From contig PWFE01000018.1 in NCBI GenBank assembly GCA_003554115.1, positions 1-13,767 on the forward strand: DNA of 13,767 nt, given 5' to 3'. This DNA is from Haloferacaceae archaeon. GTDB lineage: Archaea; Halobacteriota; Halobacteria; Halobacteriales; Haloferacaceae. Of the stretch, positions 1 through 6,007 are shown one piece after another; the first letter of the stretch is position 1; each line of letters opens with the position of its first letter. The translations under genes and the position numbers were made by a program. Under the pieces are notes generated by a model. That model made no database searches and was not told the origin of the DNA. It worked only from the letters and a program-made list of their open reading frames with translations.

Positions 1-195
1 CACGGGCCAGGTATCCATCATCTCGCGCTTGGGACCGACGATATCGAGGCCGCACTGTCGACCGCTCGTGCGTGTGGCGTCGAACTGATCGACGACGAGC
101 CACGGCCCGGCGCGTGGGGCCACGAGGTGGCGTTTCTGCATCCGAAGTCGACTGGTGGGGTGCTCGTCGAATTTATATACACTGATGGCCACTGA
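1..195 (+). CDS. mce: Methylmalonyl-CoA epimerase, C-terminal part (5' end outside window)
   Basis: The open frame runs from base 1 to a TGA at 193-195 and gives the last 64 residues of a vicinal-oxygen-chelate (glyoxalase-fold) protein. It contains GIHHLALGTDDIEAAL, a central LIDDEPRPGAWG, and the ending FLHPKSTGGVLVEFIY. In methylmalonyl-CoA epimerases the second His of GIHH and the Glu of LVEF are metal ligands, and HPK-(S/A)-x-GVL-(V/I)-E is characteristic of the family. The enzyme interconverts (R)- and (S)-methylmalonyl-CoA in the cytoplasm. In haloarchaea this serves propionate and odd-chain or branched-chain amino-acid breakdown and is usually encoded beside methylmalonyl-CoA mutase, which would lie upstream of this window. 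The N-terminal half is missing only because of the window edge. The family call is firm; the mutase neighbour is inferred. Confidence 0.9.
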   Translation, partial: HGPGIHHLALGTDDIEAALSTARACGVELIDDEPRPGAWGHEVAFLHPKSTGGVLVEFIYTDGH

Positions 196-267
196 AACAA
201 TCGGGCTTATTTATACAGTATAACAGATAGTTGATCTTTGTGAATATCTATTCAATAGCCGGGATAG

Positions 268-774
268 CTACTTACGATCCATCGATGAATCATACTGTCG
301 CTGGTGTTCACGAATTGTTCTTGCAACCTCTTCATGATCTGGTACACCTCTCCATGGAATTTGTGTACCATCGGAAGTTCGAACGGCGATGTCACCAATG
401 CCGAACAGCTTTGCGATAATACTCTGTGAAGTGTCAATTCCCTGAACATCAGAGATTCGATACTCACGTGATTGACTTCGAATAAGTCCAATATCCATTT
501 TGATGCGCTCGTCAGTAACAATATACCTTGATTGCATTCTTGCAAATGCAACATACCCAACAATAGGGGCCGCGAAGATTAGTCCACCAACAATTCCTTC
601 TAGACCTCCTGAAAGACCTACAAGAAGGAAGAATCCAGCCAACGCGAGTAGCTTCCACCAGAGTCCCCATCCTGGATGGCGGTTTTGAAGTACCATCTCG
701 CCTTGCATTGTATTTATTCCTTCAGTCGATACACTGTTTCCCATTCCAGTTTTATGGCTTGTCTCTCCTGCCAT
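268..774 (-). CDS. Membrane-anchored PH-domain protein (bPH2 / YdbS-like)
   Basis: This gives 168 residues if started at the ATG at 772-774. The frame stays open to an ATG at 871-873, but those extra 33 codons are AT-rich, basic and cysteine-containing and overlap the likely promoter. Starts at 742-744 and 706-708 are also possible. Residues 39-78 form a two-helix membrane hairpin. They are followed by MQSRYIVTDERIKMDIGLIRSQ and by LFGIGDIAVRTSDGTQIPWRGVPD, the pattern of the bacterial PH-like domain (bPH2, YdbS/YdbT family): Tyr-x-(I/V)-Thr-(D/T)-x-R, then Gly-(I/V)-(I/L), then FG-(I/Y)-G, then an Arg-x-(I/V)-Pro turn. The ligand or partner is unknown for archaeal members. Base composition is clearly lower in G+C than the glycolytic genes downstream, suggesting recent acquisition or weak expression. 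Its stop lies 72 bp from the convergent epimerase gene. Two further members of the same family lie at 6008-7215. Confidence 0.8.
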   Translation of the reverse strand: MAGETSHKTGMGNSVSTEGINTMQGEMVLQNRHPGWGLWWKLLALAGFFLLVGLSGGLEGIVGGLIFAAPIVGYVAFARMQSRYIVTDERIKMDIGLIRSQSREYRISDVQGIDTSQSIIAKLFGIGDIAVRTSDGTQIPWRGVPDHEEVARTIREHQRQYDSSMDRK

Positions 775-784
775 GATTAATCCA

Positions 785-854
785 ATATATTTGTAGTTAT
801 TAGGTCTTTCTTTACACCATATATTTGTCTTACTGCATAATAATATATTTGTCT
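785..854 (-). repeat. Three direct copies of ACAAATATAT (minus strand) upstream of the PH gene
   Basis: On the plus strand, ATATATTTGT occurs at 785-794, 819-828 and 843-852; the last two copies extend to ATATATTTGTCT. Read on the minus strand as ACAAATATAT they resemble archaeal TATA boxes and lie 11 to about 80 bp upstream of the PH-domain start at 774. They could be alternative TATA boxes or binding sites of a regulator. No consensus BRE could be assigned. Confidence 0.5.
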
Positions 855-1080
855 GTTTGTCAATTCTGCGCATTTGATTAAAGTTGTGACATTTAATCGA
901 TTTGTAGTGTAATTATTTAACTATAAATGACAAATTTGAATCACACATCATTGTGGATTTTAGGTCCTCAGACAGAGAATTTTTGTCACCTAGCTATCTA
1001 TGTATTCGTGTAGCGGCTACTAGGTGTACAATTGTATCTGATTCGCAACTCTCATCGCTGGTATTTTGATGGGAATACTC

Positions 1081-1092
1081 TTTACCGGTAAA
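1081..1092. promoter_or_regulatory. Perfect 12-bp palindrome upstream of the helix-hairpin-helix gene
   Basis: TTTACCGGTAAA is identical on both strands and ends 30 bp before the ATG at 1123. That places it where a TATA box or a repressor site would sit. A candidate ribosome-binding site GGTGA (1112-1116) follows, six bases before the ATG, so this mRNA may have a short leader rather than being leaderless. Confidence 0.4.
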
Positions 1093-1122
1093 ACTAACAT
1101 TCATGTAGAATGGTGACCCGGC

Positions 1123-1761
1123 ATGTCGACTGATCGCGCGAATCCGGACAGCGTCGACCGACCCCTCCAGTCGATTCGCTTTGTCGGCCCGTCGACGGCC
1201 GCCGTTCTCGACCGCGAGGGATACGACGCCAAAGCCATCACCGACAAGCGCCTCTCCTACCGCATGCTGGTCGACGCCGGCGTCAATCCGGGCGTAGCAG
1301 CCAAACTCCGCCGCGAGCACTCGCTTTCGTGGTCGTTCGGCGGCGGCGATTTGAACCGTCGGTCGGCACAGATCCGTGGGCTCGGCAGCGCGGAAGCCGC
1401 CTGGGTGGCGGCCTCAGCAGGCGACTGGGCGACCACAAGCGAGGCGTCGACCGACACCACCGACGATGCGACTTCTACTAGCCCGACACCGTGGCCGACT
1501 CACGGCGAGACACACCGAGAGCCGTCGGCCGATCCCCTCGCGGCGGAGGCTGCTTGGCGTGCTCGAAGCAAGCCGACGCCGGTCGATGAGCTAGCCAGTG
1601 TCGATGCGGAAGCAGCCAAGCGATTGGCCGAAGCCGGTATTACCTCCGTGCGACAGCTTGCGGCGATTGATGTCGACGAAATCGCCGACGTCTTGGGGCT
1701 CACAGAGCGCGTTGTCCGTGCATGCCAGCAGGCCGCGCAGACAGCCACTGAGTCACAGTAG
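1123..1761 (+). CDS. Helix-hairpin-helix protein, haloarchaeal, function unknown
   Basis: The 212-residue acidic protein has two copies of a helix-hairpin-helix-like module. The N-terminal module spans about residues 14-70 (SIRFVGPSTAAVLDREG, then RMLVDAGVNPGVAAKLRREHSLSW). The C-terminal module spans about 152-205 (PVDELASVDAEAAKRLAEAG, then VRQLAAIDVDEIADVLGL). They are joined by a low-complexity Ser/Thr/Asp/Pro linker at about 103-140. HhH modules of the Gly-hydrophobic-Gly type usually bind DNA backbone non-specifically, and the C-terminal copy resembles the tandem HhH of RadA, topoisomerase VI and nuclease subunits. No catalytic domain is visible, so a DNA-associated accessory role is inference. 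The start is supported by GGTGA six bases upstream and by codon composition switching from AT-rich to GC-rich there. It is monocistronic: the next gene is 221 bp away with its own promoter. Confidence 0.8.
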   Translation: MSTDRANPDSVDRPLQSIRFVGPSTAAVLDREGYDAKAITDKRLSYRMLVDAGVNPGVAAKLRREHSLSWSFGGGDLNRRSAQIRGLGSAEAAWVAASAGDWATTSEASTDTTDDATSTSPTPWPTHGETHREPSADPLAAEAAWRARSKPTPVDELASVDAEAAKRLAEAGITSVRQLAAIDVDEIADVLGLTERVVRACQQAAQTATESQ

Positions 1762-1769
1762 CCTGAACA

Positions 1770-1797
1770 CAACAATTCAATTACTGAACAGTTGTTG
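1770..1797 (+). terminator. Hairpin and T-rich tract after the helix-hairpin-helix gene
   Basis: Nine bases past the stop codon, CAACAA (1770-1775) can pair with TTGTTG (1792-1797) and TTCA (1776-1779) with TGAA (1785-1788), leaving a three-base bulge. A T-rich tract follows at about 1814-1826. Archaeal termination depends mainly on T-runs, so the tract is the more meaningful part. Confidence 0.4.
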
Positions 1798-1849
1798 GCG
1801 GAGACAATAAATATAATTATTTTTATTGCGTTATTCAGTGACTGATCCC

Positions 1850-1864
1850 AAATCTCTGAGATTT
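1850..1864. promoter_or_regulatory. 15-bp palindrome upstream of the class I aldolase
   Basis: AAATCTC-T-GAGATTT is a perfect inverted repeat about a single central base, about 120 bp before the aldolase start. The spacer is too short for a good RNA hairpin, so a protein-binding site is likelier than a terminator. The rest of 1762-1982 is AT-rich without a gene. A second imperfect palindrome centred on CCCGGG lies at 1927-1942, just upstream of the core promoter. Confidence 0.35.
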
Positions 1865-1950
1865 TTACTACAAAATAAAATAATCCTGAACGCCCGAAAT
1901 CGCTGTTGTGGGAGTCTCTAACGTATCAAATCCCGGGTATTGACCACAGC

Positions 1951-1960
1951 GTTTTTATCC
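1951..1960 (+). promoter_or_regulatory. TATA box of the aldolase-FBPase operon
   Basis: GTTTTTATCC is centred about 28 bp upstream of the ATG at 1983. This matches the distance between a haloarchaeal TATA box and the start site of a leaderless mRNA. No ribosome-binding site is present before the ATG, consistent with leaderless translation. Confidence 0.6.
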
Positions 1961-1982
1961 TAGATTCCAGCACATACAACTG

Positions 1983-2807
1983 ATGATCCCACACGCCGAT
2001 GAGGCGATCACCCGCGACGGCAAGTCGCTGATTCTCGCCTACGACCACGGTCTCGAACACGGCCCAGTCGACTTCGAACCGAACCCCGCGACCGCCGACC
2101 CGGCGCGCGTGTTCGATATCGCCACCCACGACGCCGTCACGGCGATTGCGGTCCAGAAGGGAATTGCCGAGGGCTACTACCCCTCATATGAGGACGACGT
2201 CACCCTTTTGGCCAAGCTCAACGGCACCTCAAACCTCTGGATGGGCGAACCCAACTCCGCAGTGAACTGGACGGTCGAAAACGCCGCCGAGGTCGGGGCG
2301 GACGCCATCGGCTTTACGGTCTACGGTGGCTCAAACTACGAAATCGAGATGGTCGAGGAGTTCCGCGAGGCCCAAGAGGCTGCCCGCGAACACGATATGG
2401 GCGTCGTCATGTGGTCCTATCCACGCGGCCAAGGGCTGAAAAACGCGACCACGCCCGACACCATCGCCTACTCGACTCGCTTGGGTCTGGAACTCGGTGC
2501 AGACATTACAAAAGTGAAGTATCCCGGCTCTCCGGAGGCGATGGCCCACGCGGTGAACATGGCCGCCGACTCGAAAGTCGTCATGAGCGGTGGGTCGAAA
2601 ACCAACGACCAAGACTTCCTGTCGACGGTTCGCAACGCGATGGATGCCGGTGCGGATGGCTTGGCGGTGGGTCGGAACGTCTTCCAACGCGATAACCCCG
2701 AACAGATTCTCGATGGCCTCGAAGCGGTTATCTTCGAGGAAGCCAGTGTCGAAGAGGCACTTGCGGTGATGGGCTCGGAACCAACCAACCCGGCGGCACT
2801 GGACTAA
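1983..2807 (+). CDS. fba: Fructose-bisphosphate aldolase, class I (archaeal DhnA type)
   Basis: This 274-residue protein is the usual size for archaeal class I aldolases, which form a Schiff base and cleave or build fructose 1,6-bisphosphate from DHAP and glyceraldehyde 3-phosphate. Visible family motifs are LILAYDHGLEHGP (Asp21), VVMWSYPRG (Trp144, Tyr146), GADITKVKYPGS (Lys177 is the likely Schiff-base lysine), MSGGSKT (201-207) and GLAVGRNVFQR (226-236), the last two forming the phosphate-binding end of the TIM barrel. Asp, Trp, Tyr and Lys at these places correspond to the active site known from the Thermoproteus tenax enzyme. The gene overlaps the FBPase gene by one base (TAATG), so the pair is co-transcribed and probably translationally coupled, pointing to gluconeogenesis. 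Related DhnA-family enzymes make aromatic precursors (ADH synthase), but the FBPase partner favours the aldolase role. A class II aldolase begins at 13580. Confidence 0.92.
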   Translation: MIPHADEAITRDGKSLILAYDHGLEHGPVDFEPNPATADPARVFDIATHDAVTAIAVQKGIAEGYYPSYEDDVTLLAKLNGTSNLWMGEPNSAVNWTVENAAEVGADAIGFTVYGGSNYEIEMVEEFREAQEAAREHDMGVVMWSYPRGQGLKNATTPDTIAYSTRLGLELGADITKVKYPGSPEAMAHAVNMAADSKVVMSGGSKTNDQDFLSTVRNAMDAGADGLAVGRNVFQRDNPEQILDGLEAVIFEEASVEEALAVMGSEPTNPAALD

Positions 2808-3670
2808 TGAGCAACAACTACGAGCCAATCGTCGACGAAATCTTCGAGACGCTGGCTGAACTCGCCCCCGAAATTCGGGCCTCGCTGCCGGGTCGACGGG
2901 TCAAAAGCGACGAGACGAATCCCAGCGGCGAGACCCGCCTTGAGGCCGACGCCTACGCCGACGAACTCATCGAGGAAGCACTCGGGTCAATCGACGGCGT
3001 CGGCATCTACGCCAGCGAAGAGCAGGCCGAGCCGATCGATGTCGGCGACGGCGACGTCTCGATTGCCTGTGACCCACTTGATGGCTCTTCAAACATCAAA
3101 CCCAACAGCCCGATGGGAACAATTATCGCTGTCTACGAGGGCGACCTCCCGGCCGGCGGCGACCGGCTGTTGGCTTCCGGCTTCGTTCTGTTTGGCCCAA
3201 TTTTGACGATGACGGTTGCCCGTGACGGCCAAGTATATGAAGCAAACGTCGGCGACGGTGCGATCGAGATCATCAACGAGGACGTGACGATTCCTGCCGA
3301 ACCAACCGTCTATGGAATGGGCGGGCGAGTCCCCGACTGGACCGAGGGCTTTGCGTCGTTTATCGACGAGATCGAAGATGAGTACAAACTCCGGTACGGT
3401 GGCTCGATGGTCGCCGACGTCAACCAAGTGTTAACGTACGGCGGGATCTTCTCGTATCCTGCACTCAAGTCGGCCGAAAACGGCAAGCTCAGACTGCAGT
3501 TCGAGGGGATTCCGATGGCGTACATCGTCGAGTCTGCTGGCGGCGTCTCTTCGGATGGCAGCCAATCAATTCTCGATGTCGAACCGACCCGGTTCCATCA
3601 GCGTGTGCCCGTCCACCTCGGCAACGAACAGTTGATCGAGCGCGTCAAAGCGCATCTGGCCGACGAGTAG
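2807..3670 (+). CDS. fbp: Fructose-1,6-bisphosphatase, class I
   Basis: This 287-residue cytoplasmic enzyme hydrolyses fructose 1,6-bisphosphate to fructose 6-phosphate, the irreversible step of gluconeogenesis. It carries the metal site of the FBPase/inositol-monophosphatase superfamily: SEEQ (Glu71-Glu72) and CDPLDGSSN (Asp89, Asp92). It also has the substrate-side motifs YKLRYGGSMVADVNQVL (193-209, with Arg196 and the GSMVAD turn), GGIFSYP and LRLQFEGIPMAYIVESAGG (229-247, Glu233 being the expected third metal ligand). The length is shorter than plant and animal enzymes, as usual for haloarchaeal members, and no allosteric AMP-site segment is evident. The ATG shares its A with the aldolase stop, so the start is well fixed. 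It is not the bifunctional FBP aldolase/phosphatase of other Archaea; the two activities here are separate proteins encoded side by side. Confidence 0.93.
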   Translation: MSNNYEPIVDEIFETLAELAPEIRASLPGRRVKSDETNPSGETRLEADAYADELIEEALGSIDGVGIYASEEQAEPIDVGDGDVSIACDPLDGSSNIKPNSPMGTIIAVYEGDLPAGGDRLLASGFVLFGPILTMTVARDGQVYEANVGDGAIEIINEDVTIPAEPTVYGMGGRVPDWTEGFASFIDEIEDEYKLRYGGSMVADVNQVLTYGGIFSYPALKSAENGKLRLQFEGIPMAYIVESAGGVSSDGSQSILDVEPTRFHQRVPVHLGNEQLIERVKAHLADE

Positions 3671-3672
3671 TC

Positions 3673-3698
3673 GACTGCAAACTGACTGCAAACTGACT
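3673..3698. repeat. Tandem 11-bp repeat after fbp
   Basis: GACTGCAAACT occurs twice in tandem (3673-3683, 3684-3694) and is followed by a partial third unit GACT, directly behind the FBPase stop codon. It is bracketed by inverted copies GTCGACT (3670-3676) and AGTCGAC (3702-3708), which could close a stem. It looks like a recent slippage duplication and may act in 3'-end formation; no function is shown. Confidence 0.55.
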
Positions 3699-3743
3699 AC
3701 GAGTCGACGCTCGTCCGAATTCGATCCACCGGCATTCAGAGCA

Positions 3744-3754
3744 CAATTATTTTG
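3744..3754 (+). promoter_or_regulatory. TATA box of the mscS-like gene
   Basis: CAATTATTTTG is centred about 29 bp before the ATG at 3779. The sequence between them has no purine-rich ribosome-binding site, consistent with a leaderless transcript. Confidence 0.5.
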
Positions 3755-3778
3755 CGTCGGTATCGAATACAATAACGT

Positions 3779-4972
3779 ATGCAAGTGGCGGGAATCGTGA
3801 CACGGCTAGAGTCTGCGTTGGGGGAGTTTGTTTCGCCGGAGGTCCGGATTGCGGTGAGCCTTGGGGTGGTGGTTCTCGCACTGGCTGCGGCTGGCGTCGT
3901 TATTCCGCGGGCAGCCAACCGAGGCCGGCGGCTGACTGCTCGGTGGACACACAACCGTTTCGGTGACCGCGTCGACGAACTCGCCACCCAGATCGAGGCA
4001 ATCATTCCGATTCCACAGCTAGTTGTCGTGGTCGTTCGAGCCATCCAACTGTTAGTGATCGTGCTGACAGCAATTGCGGTACTGATCGTCTGGGGGCAGA
4101 CCGATATTGCGTGGTGGGTTGTCGGCCTGCTTGAGTCGGGACTGCCGACAGTGACAAGACTTGGCGTCACCGCCGGGCTGTTACTTCTCGCGGCACTCGC
4201 CAACAACCTCTTACAGCAGGGTATCGCGGAGTTCACCGCCGAGGCCAACAACGTAACGGCGCATCAAGAACAGATACTCACACGTGTTGGACAGGTCGCA
4301 CTCATCATAATCGTTGGTCTCGGCGTGTTGAGTGTCTGGAACATCGAGATCGGCGGTGTTCTCGTTGGTGCGGGCTTCCTTGGAATCGTTGTCGGTATGG
4401 CTGCCCGCCAGACGCTTGGGTCGTTGATTGCAGGGTTCGTCCTGATGTTTTCGCGGCCGTTCGAAATCGGCGACTGGGTGAGTATTGGTGATCACGATGG
4501 AATCGTCACCAAAATCACGATTATGAATACGCACCTCCGCAACTTCGATGGCGAACACGTCGTGATCCCTAACGATAACGTCGCTGACCGAGCCGCAATC
4601 AACCGCAGCCGTGACGGTAAACTCCGGGTTCACGTCGAGGTCGGCGTCGACTACGATGCCGATCCGAACCACGCCGCAGAAGTTGCAGCCGAGGCAGTCA
4701 AAGACGTCGCAATCGTCGACGACAATCCGCATCCACAGGTGTTTCCCGTGGGGTTCGGTGGCTCGTCGGTCGATCTCGACATTCGCTTTTGGATTTCGCC
4801 ACCGAATCCACAGGTACGCTGGCGGGCAACCGCCGCCGTGATTGAGGCGGTCAAAGCGCGCTTCGATACCGAATCGATCGAGATTCCGTTCCCACAGCGG
4901 ACGGTTGGTCAGCGGGCTGTCGACGGAGAACGGTCGGTTGAACGAAAAGCCGAAATCGAGTCGACTGACTGA
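3779..4972 (+). CDS. MscS-family mechanosensitive ion channel
   Basis: A 397-residue membrane protein. Hydrophobic segments are at about 22-43, 82-105, 123-147 and 168-188, plus the pore helix 190-225, which is rich in Gly/Ala (GGVLVGAGFLGIVVGMAARQT). Then comes the MscS hallmark SLIAGFVLMFSRPFEIGDWV, leading into the beta domain (about 228-275, NTHLRNFDGEHVVIPN). An alpha/beta cytoplasmic vestibule (about 283-372) ends in IPFPQRTV, which closes the family domain. A charged 25-residue tail follows. Such channels gate on membrane tension and release small solutes on hypo-osmotic shock, relevant to a halophile facing dilution. With five predicted helices it is larger than E. coli MscS (three). 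Start chosen at the first ATG, 28 bp after the TATA box. The CDF gene follows after 93 bp in the same direction, so read-through is possible. Confidence 0.9.
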   Translation: MQVAGIVTRLESALGEFVSPEVRIAVSLGVVVLALAAAGVVIPRAANRGRRLTARWTHNRFGDRVDELATQIEAIIPIPQLVVVVVRAIQLLVIVLTAIAVLIVWGQTDIAWWVVGLLESGLPTVTRLGVTAGLLLLAALANNLLQQGIAEFTAEANNVTAHQEQILTRVGQVALIIIVGLGVLSVWNIEIGGVLVGAGFLGIVVGMAARQTLGSLIAGFVLMFSRPFEIGDWVSIGDHDGIVTKITIMNTHLRNFDGEHVVIPNDNVADRAAINRSRDGKLRVHVEVGVDYDADPNHAAEVAAEAVKDVAIVDDNPHPQVFPVGFGGSSVDLDIRFWISPPNPQVRWRATAAVIEAVKARFDTESIEIPFPQRTVGQRAVDGERSVERKAEIESTD

Positions 4973-4985
4973 TTGGCGAGTGACT

Positions 4986-5067
4986 GGTGTTGTTTTAGAG
5001 TCGATCGAAAACAGCGATAGACAGTACAAACACACCGATTTGAGCGGAGAAACCCGAACGCTCAAAT
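4986..5067 (+). promoter_or_regulatory. Structured leader covering the CDF start codon
   Basis: Three nested or adjacent inverted repeats are visible between mscS and the CDF gene: GGTGT (4986-4990) with ACACC (5032-5036); inside it TGTTTT (4991-4996) with AAAACA (5008-5013); then a perfect 9-bp pair ATTTGAGCG (5038-5046) with CGCTCAAAT (5059-5067) around a 12-base loop. The last arm contains the A and U of the candidate start codon 5066-5068. As RNA this would hide the AUG; as DNA, the 9-12-9 repeat could be an operator. The pairing is read from the sequence; regulation by metal is inference. Confidence 0.5.
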
Positions 5068-6007
5068 GTGGTTTGGGCCAATGGAGGCTATGGATGTCGC
5101 GACGGCCCGTCGACGCTTTTCCCGTGCATCATGGGCGAACGTCGTCGGCAACGCGGCCAAAATCATTGTCGAGGGAACCGCTGGCATCCTCTTTGGCTCT
5201 GTTGCACTGATTGCGGATGCAGCCCACTCGGTTGCGGATCTGGTCGCCAGCATCGTCGTGCTCGTCTGGGGAAGTCGCTCCTACGATACCGCCGACGAAT
5301 CGCATCCACACGGCCACGCCCGCATTGAGCCACTGACGGCGCTGTTCGTCGGGGCAGTGATTGTCTTGCTCGGGCTTAACCTGCTGTATGAATCCTCACG
5401 CGGTGTGCTGTTCGGGACGGACGTGCAGTTCAGTGTCTTCTTGCTCGCTGCACTGGGTTTTGCGATGGTTGATATGTATCTGGTCTACTGGTACACCCAA
5501 CGCGCCAACGAGGGACTGGGTTCGACCGCGTTGTCGGCGCTGGCGACTGACTGTCTGAACGACCTGTATACAACGGTTGCAGCCCTTATCGGCGTTCTCG
5601 GCGTGTTTGTCGGCATTCCCGTGTTGGATCCACTGGCCGGTGGCCTTGTTAGCGTGCTCGTTATTTATCAGGGAATTGTGATCGCCCGAGAGAACGTCAA
5701 CTATCTAGTAGGAGCCGCACCAACCGACGACAAGCGCAGCGAAATCCGCAACGAACTCACAGCGCACGATGGCGTCGAAGGCATCCACGATTTTACAGCA
5801 TTCTACGACGGCACACGCATCGAAGTCGAAGTCCACGTCGAAGTCGACGGCGAGATGTCGATCCGAGAGGCCCACGACCTCGAAAGCCAACTGGTCGACG
5901 ATCTCAGAGCTATCGAGGAGGTCGGTGATGCCCATATTCATCTCGATCCATCAGGACTCGGCGAGTGGAAAGCAGCCGTCGATCACGAACTCGATCGCGA
6001 GAGCTAA
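5066..6007 (+). CDS. Cation diffusion facilitator (CDF) family metal transporter
   Basis: This 313-residue protein is a proton/divalent-metal antiporter that exports metals such as Zn, Mn, Fe or Co from the cytoplasm. It has six likely membrane helices between about residues 24 and 205 and a cytoplasmic C-terminal domain (about 215-300; EVEVHVEVDGEMSIREAH, HIHLDP) of ferredoxin-like fold used for dimer and metal sensing. The family signature is GSVALIADAAHSVADLV in helix 2 (His54-x3-Asp58) and ALATDCLNDLYTTV in helix 5 (Asp162-x3-Asp166). The mixed HxxxD/DxxxD site leaves the metal undecided. A His-containing loop (DESHPHGHARIEPL) between helices 2 and 3 is typical. Three in-frame ATGs compete: 5066, 5081 and 5090. 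The first is taken, but it sits inside an inverted repeat. The stop codon abuts the stop of the convergent gene with no gap. Confidence 0.9.
   Translation: MWFGPMEAMDVATARRRFSRASWANVVGNAAKIIVEGTAGILFGSVALIADAAHSVADLVASIVVLVWGSRSYDTADESHPHGHARIEPLTALFVGAVIVLLGLNLLYESSRGVLFGTDVQFSVFLLAALGFAMVDMYLVYWYTQRANEGLGSTALSALATDCLNDLYTTVAALIGVLGVFVGIPVLDPLAGGLVSVLVIYQGIVIARENVNYLVGAAPTDDKRSEIRNELTAHDGVEGIHDFTAFYDGTRIEVEVHVEVDGEMSIREAHDLESQLVDDLRAIEEVGDAHIHLDPSGLGEWKAAVDHELDRES

Larger units (their letters stand above)
775..1122. other. AT-rich gene-free stretch with many short repeats
   Basis: No convincing gene lies between the minus-strand PH gene and the plus-strand helix-hairpin-helix gene, although this interval must hold both divergent promoters. 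The first ~190 bp are roughly 30% G+C by eye. Visible structure: ATATATTTGT three times (785-794, 819-828, 843-852); inverted repeat GATTAAA/TTTAATC (876-882 and 892-898); inverted repeat CACCTAG/CTAGGTG (987-993 and 1020-1026) enclosing the imperfect palindrome GTAGC-G-GCTAC (1010-1020); palindrome TACAATTGTA (1027-1036); palindrome TTTACCGGTAAA (1081-1092). An open frame on the minus strand (994-1320) is mostly the shadow of the downstream gene. Confidence 0.7.

Noticed and set aside
775..873. N-terminal extension of the first PH protein up to the ATG at 873
   Set aside because: The extension is basic and Cys/Asn-rich, unlike the rest of the protein, and covers the repeated TATA-like elements.
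994..1104. Small minus-strand peptide in the divergent intergenic region
   Set aside because: No promoter or ribosome-binding site, non-haloarchaeal composition (few acidic residues), and the frame continues from a shadow of the HhH gene.
4211..5065. Long minus-strand frame (284 codons) opposite the MscS channel
   Set aside because: It lies fully against the strongly supported MscS frame, has an unlikely composition and no recognisable domain; it is an antisense shadow typical of GC-rich coding DNA.
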